Positions 8,476-15,604 of a DNA stretch of 25,696 bases are shown one piece after another (position 1 is the first letter of the stretch; the number at the start of each line of letters is the position of its first letter). The stretch covers positions 1 to 25,696 of the forward strand of contig USQL01000024.1 in assembly GCA_900556935.1 (NCBI GenBank), read 5' to 3'. Both the position numbers and the translations under genes were made by a program. This DNA is from an uncultured Eubacteriales bacterium. GTDB lineage: Bacteria > Bacillota > Clostridia > Oscillospirales > Oscillospiraceae. The notes under the pieces were generated by a model. The model saw only the letters and a program-made list of their open reading frames with translations. It did not search any database and was not told the DNA's origin.

Positions 8476-8503
8476 ATTATATCAAACTTATCCACATTGT
8501 CAA
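8476..8503 (-). promoter_or_regulatory. near-consensus sigma-A promoter of the sugar importer operon
   Basis: On the - strand TTGACA (8498-8503) and TATAAT (8476-8481) are both perfect consensus hexamers with 16 bases between them. They lie 69 bases upstream of the binding-protein ATG. Confidence 0.88.
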
Positions 8504-8510
8504 TCATTCT

Positions 8511-8520
8511 TTTGCGCAAA
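8511..8520. promoter_or_regulatory. palindromic operator candidate 2 (TTTGCGCAAA)
   Basis: A perfect 10-base palindrome begins 7 bases upstream of the importer -35 element. Together with the copy at 8432-8440 it brackets the promoter, an arrangement that allows repression by looping. Confidence 0.45.
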
Positions 8521-8610
8521 TTTGGCATTTTTGCCCCTCAGTGCACAAGTTTGTAAAACCAGTATAATTTGTCTCTCTCTTTTTTGTGCATATTTCACAC
8601 GAAGCTTTCC

Positions 8611-8639
8611 TTGCGCCCGCCCTCTATCTATGGTATAAT
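8611..8639 (+). promoter_or_regulatory. promoter of the ROK-type gene
   Basis: TTGCGC (8611-8616), 17 bases, then TATAAT (8634-8639) preceded by TGG, a perfect extended -10. It would give a leader of roughly 125 bases before the ATG at 8771. Confidence 0.65.
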
Positions 8640-8770
8640 TTTTGCGAAAAAGCTTGGATTTGATTCCGTTTTTACCATTTTGAATTCTTTGGGTATCTCA
8701 TTTCCGCTTTTTCAGGGAGTTCCATTATTTTCATTTCAAAATCAAATTTTCATATCTGGAGGAACGGAAC

Positions 8771-10153
8771 ATGAATTATCTTGGTGTAAACTACTCCATC
8801 AAGGCCACTCCCGAGCTGGACCCCGGCTTTATCCCCTTCGGTGTCTGGATGGATGCCTACCTGAAGGGTGCGAAAAAGCCCATTGCCATCGCCATTGAGC
8901 GGGACCGGGGCCAGATCTCCGTGCGGCACACCTTCATCCACGGCACCCCCGACATGGCCAAGGCCGACTACCGGTATGTAGAGCGGATGGTCAAGTTCCT
9001 GCTGTGGTCCATCGGCGGCTTTAAGGTTTATGTCTGCGGCTGCTCCGACATCGCCAAGCAGCTCCAGGCCGATTACTCCGAAAACGGCAAGCGGGCCTTT
9101 GACTACGATTTCTTCCACAAGCTGTATGAGGTCAATCTGGAAATCATCGACCTGCCTCTTGACAAGTGCCCCGCCCCCAACGAGTCCACCCAGCCTCTGG
9201 GCGGCCATATGGACGGCTGCCGCATCGGCTTTGACGCGGGCGGCTCCGACCGGAAGGTCTCCGCGGTGATCAACGGCGAGTGCGTCTACTCCGAGGAGGT
9301 GGTCTGGTTCCCCAAGCTGAACGAGGACCCCACCTACCAGTATAACGAAATCCTCACCGCCTTCCGCACCGCCGCCTCCAAGATGCCCCGGGTAGATGCC
9401 ATCGGCGTCTCCTCCGCCGGTACCTTCATCGGCAACGCCCCCATGATTTCCAGCATCTTCTATAAGGTCCCCCGCAGCCGTTGGGACGAGGTAAAGACCT
9501 GCTTCGACCGGGCCGCCGCGGAAATCGGTGACGTGCCCATTGTGGTCGCCAACGACGGCGATGTCTCCGCCCTGGCCGGTGCCATGGGTCTGAACACCGG
9601 CAACATCATGGGCCTGGCCATGGGCACCTCCGAGGCCGTGGGCTACGTGGACGCGGACAAGAACGTTCTGGGCTGGATCACCGAGCTGGCCTTCGCCCCC
9701 GTGGACCTGAACGAGGACGCCATGCAGGACGAGTGGTCCACCGACTTTGGCGTGGGCTGCAAGTACTTCTCCCAGGATGCCGTGATCAAGCTGGCCCCCA
9801 GGGCCGGTATTGAGCTGGACCCCGCCCTGAGCCCCGCCGAGAAGCTGAAGGTTGTTCAGGCCCTCATGGCCGAGGACGACCCCAGAGCCGCCAAAATTTA
9901 CCACGACATCGGTGTCTATCTTGCCAACGCCGTGGTTCTGTACTCCCACTTCTACGACATTGAGCACCTGATGCTCATGGGCCGCGTCATGTCCGGCAAG
10001 GGCGGCGACATCATCCTGGATGTCTGCCAGAAGGTCCTGGCCGATGAGCATCCCGAGCTTGCCAAGCACTGTGAGGTCATGCTCCCCGACGAGAAGACCC
10101 GCCGCGTCGGCCAGTCCGTGGCCGCCGCCAGCCTGCCCGAGATCAAAAAGTAA
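8771..10153 (+). CDS. divergent ROK-family protein with a 150-residue N-terminal extension
   Basis: The 460-residue protein has a recognisable ROK/sugar-kinase core in its C-terminal two thirds: phosphate-loop-like GFDAGGSDRKVSA at about 153-165, IGVSSAGTFIG at 211-221, VANDGDVSALAGAMG at 259-273 (N261-D262 is the usual catalytic Asp position) and GLAMGTSEAVGYV at 281-293. It lacks the CxCGxxGC zinc motif of classical ROK kinases and has no helix-turn-helix. Residues 1-150 match no family I recognise, though the segment around KPIAIAIERDRGQIS looks like another actin-like beta-hairpin. GGAGG lies 7 bases before the ATG. It is divergent from the nahK/importer operon, so it is probably a kinase or sensor of the imported sugar. 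Confidence 0.75.
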   Translation: MNYLGVNYSIKATPELDPGFIPFGVWMDAYLKGAKKPIAIAIERDRGQISVRHTFIHGTPDMAKADYRYVERMVKFLLWSIGGFKVYVCGCSDIAKQLQADYSENGKRAFDYDFFHKLYEVNLEIIDLPLDKCPAPNESTQPLGGHMDGCRIGFDAGGSDRKVSAVINGECVYSEEVVWFPKLNEDPTYQYNEILTAFRTAASKMPRVDAIGVSSAGTFIGNAPMISSIFYKVPRSRWDEVKTCFDRAAAEIGDVPIVVANDGDVSALAGAMGLNTGNIMGLAMGTSEAVGYVDADKNVLGWITELAFAPVDLNEDAMQDEWSTDFGVGCKYFSQDAVIKLAPRAGIELDPALSPAEKLKVVQALMAEDDPRAAKIYHDIGVYLANAVVLYSHFYDIEHLMLMGRVMSGKGGDIILDVCQKVLADEHPELAKHCEVMLPDEKTRRVGQSVAAASLPEIKK

Positions 10154-10160
10154 ACAGCAC

Positions 10161-10199
10161 AAAAGGGCATGCCGTTTCCCTGCGGCATGCCCTTTTTAT
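10161..10199 (+). terminator. rho-independent terminator after the ROK-type gene
   Basis: The stem GGGCATGCCG/CGGCATGCCC (10165-10174 with 10183-10192), extended by flanking A-T pairs, is followed by TTTTTATA. It lies 8 bases after the stop. Confidence 0.92.
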
Positions 10200-10215
10200 A
10201 TTATACGAAATTCAC

Positions 10216-10244
10216 TGGACGTTAATGAAAAAATATGCTATAGT
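10216..10244 (+). promoter_or_regulatory. probable promoter of the Rpn-type nuclease gene
   Basis: TGGACG (10216-10221), 17 bases, then TATAGT (10239-10244) with TGC directly before it, an extended -10. It lies 26 bases upstream of the GTG start. Confidence 0.5.
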
Positions 10245-10270
10245 GATACTGTAAGTAAGGAGGGGATATT

Positions 10271-11122
10271 GTGCCAACAGAACTCCAATCCATTGCTCTC
10301 GGCCTTCCGGAAGAATTTGTTCGCAAAAACGCGAAGTACGTAAAACTTCTTCGGGGATTTCGGTTGCTGGATGATGACTTTATGAGCAAGGTCTTTGAAG
10401 ATACAGCCTGCGCGCAGCTTCTCCTGAACATTATTTTGGAGCGTGATGACCTGACAGTCCGAGAGGTACACGGTCAATACACCATCAAAAACCTACAAGG
10501 GCGTTCCGTTCGGCTGGATATTCTTGCGATTGACCAATACGGAAAGCGCTACAATATTGAAATCCAACGTCGGGACGAGGGAGCGGATGCCCATCGGGCG
10601 CGTTACAACAGCAGCCTTTTGGATGCCAATTTGACGGAACCAGGGGATTGCTACACCGCTCTCGGGGAAACCTACGTGATCTTCATCACCGAGCGGGACG
10701 TACTAAAAGCGGGGCTTCCCATTTATCACATTGACCGAATTGTGCAGGAGACCGGCACCGCGTTTGGTGATGGGTCCCACATTATTTATGTCAATGCCCA
10801 ACACAAAAACGATACGCCTTTGGGAAAGCTGATGCACGATTTTTCCTGTACCAGTGCCGAAGAGATGAATTATCCCGTTTTGGCGGAGCGTGTACGATAT
10901 TTCAAAGAGGACGTGAAAGGAGCGACAGCGATGTGCAGAGAAGTGGAAAAGCTTGTTATGGAAGAAAAGCGGCAAAGCCTCATGGAAGGCCGGGAGGAAG
11001 GGATGCTTTCCGCGATCCGTGCTGTCATGGAGGAGCTTTCCGTTTCCCTGGATGACGCCATGCGCATTTTAAAGATTCCGGAAGCGGAGAAGGATACCTA
11101 CCGTGGGCTTCTAAACCGGTAA
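10271..11122 (+). CDS. Rpn family recombination-promoting nuclease / PD-(D/E)XK putative transposase
   Basis: The 283-residue protein matches the Rpn (YhgA-like) group: an N-terminal segment with LLRGFRLLDDDFMSKVFED and the nuclease core RLDILAIDQYGKRYNIEIQ. Within this core D83, E97 and Q99 fit a PD-(D/E)XK active site with Gln in place of Lys, as usual in the group. A basic, Glu-rich helix (EKLVMEEKRQSLMEGREEGM) follows, as in relatives. Rpn proteins cut DNA and promote RecA-independent recombination; some act in phage defence. The start is GTG at 10271, set by AAGGAGGGG 5 bases upstream. The gene is isolated between terminators. Its GC looks lower than its neighbours' (45% and 55% in two 60-base lines counted by hand, against 68% in one line of the ROK gene), suggesting acquisition. 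Confidence 0.85.
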   Translation: MPTELQSIALGLPEEFVRKNAKYVKLLRGFRLLDDDFMSKVFEDTACAQLLLNIILERDDLTVREVHGQYTIKNLQGRSVRLDILAIDQYGKRYNIEIQRRDEGADAHRARYNSSLLDANLTEPGDCYTALGETYVIFITERDVLKAGLPIYHIDRIVQETGTAFGDGSHIIYVNAQHKNDTPLGKLMHDFSCTSAEEMNYPVLAERVRYFKEDVKGATAMCREVEKLVMEEKRQSLMEGREEGMLSAIRAVMEELSVSLDDAMRILKIPEAEKDTYRGLLNR

Positions 11123-11160
11123 CGATACCCGGAATCGAGCCAAAACAATACCCGCAAATA

Positions 11161-11211
11161 AAAACTGTCATTGCCACACCAGTCTGATAGCTGGTTCGCA
11201 ATGACAGTTTT
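11161..11211 (+). repeat. 51-nt near-perfect palindrome; candidate dispersed hairpin repeat and terminator
   Basis: Positions 11161-11174 pair perfectly with 11198-11211 (14 bp). An inner stem of 5 bp (11178-11182 with 11191-11195) encloses an 8-base loop. The arms contain CATTGCGAACCAG and CTGGTGTGGCAATG. This resembles small CATTGCGA...TGGCAATG palindromes that I recall as recurring in clostridial genomes; I cannot test copy number here. It ends in TTTTCTTTTG, so it could also terminate the nuclease message. Confidence 0.6.
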
Positions 11212-11262
11212 CTTTTGGGTGGTTTCACCCATGGGAAGCTATTTTACAACAGCGCCTGATTT

Positions 11263-12036
11263 TCAGTCGGGCCGCCGGTTTTTTTCAGCGAGCCAGGCAA
11301 GCGCCTCCTGGATTCTGGCGTCCCAAAACACCCAATTGTGGATGCCCGGCCCCTCCCGGTAGGTGAAGGTATAGGGAAGGGTTTCCATCCGTTTGCGGAA
11401 TGTCTGGGCAGGCTCGTACAGGAAGTCCTCCGTGCCGATGGCCAGAAAAATATCCGGTTTTTCCGGGTCCCCGGCATGGGTGTCAATCAGGTCTATGGGA
11501 TTTTCCTCCGGTGGAATCGGGGCCCCCTCCCCCAGGATGGCGTCGTACAGCCTGGGATGGTTCTCCAGATAGCGCAAATCCGTCACCGGGGACAGGGCGA
11601 CGCAGGCGCTGTAAGCGCCGGTTTCCCGCAGTGCGATTTTCAGCGCTCCATAGCCGCCCATAGAAAGGCCGCCAATCAGGCTGTCCTCCCGCCTGCCGGA
11701 TACCCCAAAGAACTCCCGGGCAATTTCCGGCAGTTCCTTGGCAATATGGGTGTAGTAGTCCCCGCCGTGCTTCATATTCGTATAGAAGCTGGAATCCCCT
11801 TCCGGCATAATCACCGTCAGCCCATATTCCTCCGCGTAGCGCTCAATGGAGGTACGGCGCATCCAGATGGTGTGGTCATCGCTCAGGCCATGCAGCAAAT
11901 ACAGGCATTTCCCCTCCAGCGCCTTGCCGCGCTGGGTGCCAATCTCCCCCTGGCGGCTGCGCTGAGGCACAATGGCATAGAGTTCCCGCTGCATTCCCAG
12001 AACCTCGCTGTAATATCGAAGCGTGATAAACGCCAT
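11263..12036 (-). CDS. putative cytoplasmic esterase (alpha/beta hydrolase, esterase D/CE1-like)
   Basis: The 257-residue protein has the alpha/beta-hydrolase signature: an oxyanion-hole region LLHGLSDDH (about 47-55), the nucleophile elbow GLSMGGYGA with S125, an acid candidate D204 in GTEDFLYEP, and H233 in GIHNWVFWD. This is the pattern of the tributyrin esterase/acetyl esterase group (CE1-like). There is no signal peptide, so it acts in the cytoplasm. It is the last gene of the nan-type operon, 42 bases after the YhcH gene. A role in removing O-acetyl groups from imported sialic acids is plausible but inferred, since known sialate O-acetylesterases (NanS type) belong to a different family. 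Confidence 0.85.
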   Translation of the reverse strand: MAFITLRYYSEVLGMQRELYAIVPQRSRQGEIGTQRGKALEGKCLYLLHGLSDDHTIWMRRTSIERYAEEYGLTVIMPEGDSSFYTNMKHGGDYYTHIAKELPEIAREFFGVSGRREDSLIGGLSMGGYGALKIALRETGAYSACVALSPVTDLRYLENHPRLYDAILGEGAPIPPEENPIDLIDTHAGDPEKPDIFLAIGTEDFLYEPAQTFRKRMETLPYTFTYREGPGIHNWVFWDARIQEALAWLAEKNRRPD

Positions 12037-12078
12037 TAAAGCCCCTCTTTCTTGGAAGGCCCCGCCTTCCGGTTCTGA

Positions 12079-12528
12079 TTATACGTGGAACTTAAAGCAG
12101 CACTTGCGCACGTGGCAGCTCTCCCCGTCCGCCACCTTGACCATGTGGATATCCTCCGGGTAGACAATCAGAGCGTCCTCTGGGGTCATGTGGAACCAGG
12201 TCCGCACCGGGCCCGCAAAGCCCACGAAGTCCTCCTCCGGCTTTGCGGCGGTTTTTTCCAGGCTCTCCACATCGGAAACGCCGATTCTCTCGGAGCCCTC
12301 CAGAAGAACATGCAGGTCGCCATAGGCCAGGTGTCCCTCCCACATGGCTTTTGCCTCGGGGAGGGTATCGTAGTCAAAGCGGTTGACAAAGGCCTTATCG
12401 CCGTCAATCTCGTTTCTGCCCATGGGCAGCTTTTCCAGGTCCAGTTCCAGCGCCGCGTGAATGGCCGCGTCCAGTGCGGGGCTCTGCCCCAGATAGCGGT
12501 ACAGATTTTTCTTTTTCGTATAGATCAT
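12079..12528 (-). CDS. YhcH/YjgK/YiaL family protein, probable sialic acid anomerase (NanQ type)
   Basis: The 149-residue protein has the cupin-like DUF386 pattern: WEGHLAYGDLHVLLEGSE (63-80) and YPEDIHMVKV (123-132), with H66, H73 and H128 as likely metal ligands. E. coli YhcH, renamed NanQ, speeds conversion between sialic acid anomers so the lyase receives its substrate form. Position directly downstream of nanA supports this role. Start 12528 has AAAGGAGAAAAGT immediately upstream. Other members act on different sugars (for example TabA in toxin-linked biofilm control), so the anomerase call rests on context. Confidence 0.88.
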   Translation of the reverse strand: MIYTKKKNLYRYLGQSPALDAAIHAALELDLEKLPMGRNEIDGDKAFVNRFDYDTLPEAKAMWEGHLAYGDLHVLLEGSERIGVSDVESLEKTAAKPEEDFVGFAGPVRTWFHMTPEDALIVYPEDIHMVKVADGESCHVRKCCFKFHV

Positions 12529-12550
12529 ACTTTTCTCCTTTACAGCGGTA

Positions 12551-12584
12551 CGCTGGGGCAGCCGAGAAAACGGCCGTCCCAGCG
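12551..12584 (-). other. intercistronic hairpin between nanA and the yhcH-type gene
   Basis: CGCTGGG (12551-12557) pairs with CCCAGCG (12578-12584), and an inner imperfect stem closes an AGAAAA-type loop. No U-tract follows in the operon direction, so it is more likely an RNA processing or stability element than a terminator. Confidence 0.5.
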
Positions 12585-12591
12585 GAATGAT

Positions 12592-13524
12592 TTACTTTGC
12601 CTGAATGCGCTTTACCAGGTCCAGTCCCAGGCCGTCGGTTTCGTCAATCCGAATCAGCTCCTCCACAAGGGCCTTCTCCTGCTCGGGGGTGAAGTTTGTG
12701 AAGGGACGGCGGGCGTAGCCCGCGGGAATTCCGGCGGCACGGAGCCACAGCTTGATGCAGGCCATCATGCTGCCGCTGTGGATGCCGGCCATAATCACGT
12801 GGACCGCCTTGCATTGCAGCGCCGCCGCGGCGGGAATATCGGAGGCCTTCACGGCGTCCCAAATCCGCAGGTACAGGTCCGGGATGCAGTTATAGAAGGA
12901 GCCGATGATGCCGTCCACGCCCAGGGCGATGTTGGAAGAGCCCAGCTCGTCGCAGCCGCCGTAGATCTGGAAGCCCTCTTTGCAGCTTTCCCGAATCTGC
13001 GCCGTCTCGTACAGGGCGGTGCCGGTGTACTTGACGCCCTTGACATTTTCAATCTGGCTGAGCTTTACAATGGTCTCCACGGACATCATCCCCGCCAAGG
13101 GAATGTTGTAGACAATCATAGGAAGGCTGGTGGACTGGGCGATATCCCGGTAGTAGCCGATAATCTGCTCCTCGTTAAACTTGAAATAGAAGGGGGGCAC
13201 GCTGGAAACGCCGGCCGCACCGTGCTCTTCCGCGTGCTTGGCAAGCTCAATGGAGGTCCTCGTGGACATAGCGCCTACGTGCACCACCACAGGCACCTTG
13301 TCCCCTACCTCGTCCATGACGATTTCCACCTGGCGCTTGCGCTCCTCCGGCGTCATCAGGAAGGCCTCGCCGGTGGAGCCGGTCAGGTAGAGGCCGCCGA
13401 TGGGATAGGACAGCAGGTGCCGGATAAAAGCACGGGTGCCGGCCTCGTCCAGGTTCTCGTTCTTGTCAAACACGGAGATGACCGCCGGAATGACCCCTTT
13501 AAAATCTGTAATTTTGTTGCTCAT
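12592..13524 (-). CDS. nanA: N-acetylneuraminate lyase (DHDPS/NAL superfamily)
   Basis: The 310-residue TIM-barrel aldolase has the superfamily's GSTGE motif (49-53), the catalytic tyrosine in VYNIP (Y139) and the Schiff-base lysine in VKYTG (K165), plus GGCDE at 189-193. The YNIP context and the G-x-DE motif fit N-acetylneuraminate lyase rather than dihydrodipicolinate synthase. It splits sialic acid into N-acetylmannosamine and pyruvate in the cytoplasm. It starts 6 bases after the OppF stop, with its ribosome binding site inside oppF, so it is translated with the importer. A YhcH/NanQ-type gene follows. NanE and NanK, needed to continue to GlcNAc-6-P, are not in the window. Confidence 0.9.
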   Translation of the reverse strand: MSNKITDFKGVIPAVISVFDKNENLDEAGTRAFIRHLLSYPIGGLYLTGSTGEAFLMTPEERKRQVEIVMDEVGDKVPVVVHVGAMSTRTSIELAKHAEEHGAAGVSSVPPFYFKFNEEQIIGYYRDIAQSTSLPMIVYNIPLAGMMSVETIVKLSQIENVKGVKYTGTALYETAQIRESCKEGFQIYGGCDELGSSNIALGVDGIIGSFYNCIPDLYLRIWDAVKASDIPAAAALQCKAVHVIMAGIHSGSMMACIKLWLRAAGIPAGYARRPFTNFTPEQEKALVEELIRIDETDGLGLDLVKRIQAK

Positions 13525-13530
13525 TTGCTG

Positions 13531-14574
13531 TTACTCCTCTTGTTTCTTTGCCAATTTGTCCGCGTACATTTCTTTTACTTTATGGCAAGCGGCGAAGTGA
13601 CTAACTCCGTCGATGACATACTCTTCCAGCTTCGGCCGCTCCTGTCTGCATTTCTCGGTACACTGGGGGCACCGGGGATGGAAGGTACAGCCGGAGGGGG
13701 GATTGGCCGGGCTGGGCACATCGCCCTGCAGGGGAATCCGCTTCTTTTTGTGGGTCACATCCGCCACGGGGATGGCGCTGAGCAGTGCCTGGGTGTAGGG
13801 ATGCAGCGTGTTTTTGAACAGCTCCTCAGAGGTGGTCAGCTCCACCACCCGGCCCAGGTACATAACCGCGATCCGGTCCGCCAGGTATTCCACCACGGAA
13901 AGGTCGTGGGTGATGAAGATATAGGTGAGCTTATACTCTTCCTTCAGCTGATTCAAAAGCTTCAAAACCTGGGCCTGAATGGACACATCCAGGGCCGAAA
14001 CCGCCTCGTCGCAGATAATCAGCTCGGGATTGACAGACAGGGCCCGGGCGATGCCGATTCTCTGCCGCTGGCCGCCGGAAAACTCGTTGGGATACCGGGC
14101 CATATAGTCCCTGGGCAGGTTGACCGCCTCCAGCAAATCCCCGATTTTCTTGACACGGTCCTCCTTGTTCTTCATGCCGAATTTGATCAGCGGGTCCTCC
14201 AGGGAGCCGAAAATGGTAAAGGAGGGGTTCAAAGAGGAGTAGGGGTCCTGGAAGACAATCTGGATTTTCTGGCGGGCGTTGTCCAGCTCCTTGCGGGTGA
14301 GCTTGCGCAAATCTTTATAGCCATCCTCGAACTTGTATTCCATGCTGCCCTCCGTAACCGGAACAAGCTGCAAAATGGATTTGCCCAGGGTGGTCTTTCC
14401 GCAGCCGGACTCGCCTACAAGGCCCAGAGTCTCGCCCCGGTAGACATCCAGGTTGATGTCATCCACCGCCTTGACGTAGCCAACCGTCCGCTTCATCAGG
14501 CCTTTTTTAATGGGGAAGTAGGTTTTGGCACCGCGAACCTTCAGAAGGATCTCCTTTTTTTCTTCATTTTCCAC
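13531..14574 (-). CDS. peptide/nickel-type ABC transporter ATP-binding protein (OppF/DppF-like)
   Basis: The 347-residue ATPase has Walker A GESGCGKTT (54-62), Q-loop FQDP, signature FSGGQRQRIGIARAL, Walker B LIICDEAVSALD and a switch histidine in ITHDLS. The C-terminal oligopeptide/dipeptide domain carries four cysteines (CTFHPRCPQCTEKC). It energises import together with the OppD-like partner. The start is a GTG at 14574 overlapping the oppD-like gene by 11 bases, with AAGGAGG 11 bases upstream; I find no better start. Position directly before nanA suggests sialic acid rather than peptide as cargo. Confidence 0.92.
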   Translation of the reverse strand: MENEEKKEILLKVRGAKTYFPIKKGLMKRTVGYVKAVDDINLDVYRGETLGLVGESGCGKTTLGKSILQLVPVTEGSMEYKFEDGYKDLRKLTRKELDNARQKIQIVFQDPYSSLNPSFTIFGSLEDPLIKFGMKNKEDRVKKIGDLLEAVNLPRDYMARYPNEFSGGQRQRIGIARALSVNPELIICDEAVSALDVSIQAQVLKLLNQLKEEYKLTYIFITHDLSVVEYLADRIAVMYLGRVVELTTSEELFKNTLHPYTQALLSAIPVADVTHKKKRIPLQGDVPSPANPPSGCTFHPRCPQCTEKCRQERPKLEEYVIDGVSHFAACHKVKEMYADKLAKKQEE

Positions 14575-15592
14575 TTGCCATTACCTCCTTATAGTTAAAG
14601 CACCGGGTATAATGCCCCTCCCTGACCCACTGCTCCGGAGGCATCTCCGTCTCGCAGCGGGGGCAGGCGTAGTCGCACCGGGGGCAGAACTGGCAGCCCT
14701 TGGGGCGGTTGAAGGGGTCCGGCGTGGAGCCTCGGATGGGCTCCAGCTTCTGATTTTTGCCCTTGCCCAGAATGGGAATGGACTTGAGAAGCGCCTTGGT
14801 ATAGGGGTGGGTCGGGTTGGTGAAGATGTCCTCCGCCTTGCCGTATTCCACAATGTTGCCCATGTACATGACCGCCACCTCGTCCGCCATCTCGGCGACA
14901 ACGCCCATATTGTGGGTAATCATCATAATGGCGGTGCCGTGCTTCTCCTTAAGCTCGTTCATCAGGTCAAAAATCTGGGCGCTGATGGTCACGTCCAGGG
15001 CCGTTGTGGGCTCGTCCGCCAGCAGGATCTTGGGCTCGCAGGACATGCCCATGGCGATCATAGACCGCTGGCGCATACCGCCGGAGAACTGGTGGGGATA
15101 CTCGCCGTAGCGGATTTCCGGGGCGGGAATGCCCATATCCGCCAGGTCCTCAATGGCCTCCTTCTTGTACTGGGCCTTGGTCAGGCCCTTTTTATGCTCC
15201 CGGAGCATCTCTTCAATCTGGTAGCCCACGGTAAAGACCGGGTTCAGCGCCGTCATAGGGTCCTGGAAAATGATCGCGATATCCTGGCCCCGAAGAGAAC
15301 GCATTTCCTTTCCGTTCTTTTCCAGCCGGTCAAGTCTTACCTCGCTGCCATCCTCCTTGTAATAGGTGATGGAGCCGGACTCAATCCGGGAAAGCTCCGG
15401 CAGCAGCCGCAGAATGGAGTTGGCCGTCACGGACTTTCCGCAGCCGGACTCGCCCACCACACACAGGGTTCTGCCCCGGCGGATATCAAAGCTGACACCC
15501 CGCAGGACCTTGTTGCAGCGCTGGTTGGTATAAAAATTTACATGCAGGTCCTTCACCCGAAGGACAACGTCGTCTTTTTTCTCGTTTTCCAT
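14564..15592 (-). CDS. peptide/nickel-type ABC transporter ATP-binding protein (OppD/DppD-like)
   Basis: The 342-residue ATPase has Walker A GESGCGKS (47-54), Q-loop FQDPMTALNP, signature FSGGMRQRSMIAMGM, Walker B ILLADEPTTALD and ITHNMG. The C-terminal domain has the Cys cluster CQFCPRCDYACPRC. It pairs with the OppF-like ATPase on the cytoplasmic face of the importer. The ATG at 15592 was preferred over a GTG at 15601 because AGAGGTG lies 6 bases before the ATG and overlaps the GTG. The 3' end overlaps the next gene by 11 bases. Confidence 0.92.
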   Translation of the reverse strand: MENEKKDDVVLRVKDLHVNFYTNQRCNKVLRGVSFDIRRGRTLCVVGESGCGKSVTANSILRLLPELSRIESGSITYYKEDGSEVRLDRLEKNGKEMRSLRGQDIAIIFQDPMTALNPVFTVGYQIEEMLREHKKGLTKAQYKKEAIEDLADMGIPAPEIRYGEYPHQFSGGMRQRSMIAMGMSCEPKILLADEPTTALDVTISAQIFDLMNELKEKHGTAIMMITHNMGVVAEMADEVAVMYMGNIVEYGKAEDIFTNPTHPYTKALLKSIPILGKGKNQKLEPIRGSTPDPFNRPKGCQFCPRCDYACPRCETEMPPEQWVREGHYTRCFNYKEVMASGK

Positions 15593-15604
15593 AGCTTCCA
15601 CCTC

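Larger units (their letters stand above)
8408..8770. other. divergent regulatory region between the sugar importer operon and the ROK gene
   Basis: These 363 AT-rich bases hold no gene that I can support. They contain the importer promoter (8476-8503), two copies of the palindrome TTTGCGCAA (8432, 8511), a second promoter for the + strand ROK gene (8611-8639) and about 125 bases of AT-rich, unstructured leader before the ROK start. Confidence 0.7.

Noticed and set aside
8750..10162. Long open frame on the - strand opposite the ROK-type gene
   Set aside because: It is an antisense shadow produced by GC-rich third positions: its translation is Gly/Val/His-rich and low in complexity, with no domain or ribosome binding site. 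The + strand gene has clear motifs.
12592..13524. Dihydrodipicolinate synthase (dapA) instead of nanA
   Set aside because: The YNIP context of the catalytic Tyr, the G-x-DE motif and the YhcH neighbour favour N-acetylneuraminate lyase, though a different aldolase in the superfamily cannot be fully excluded.
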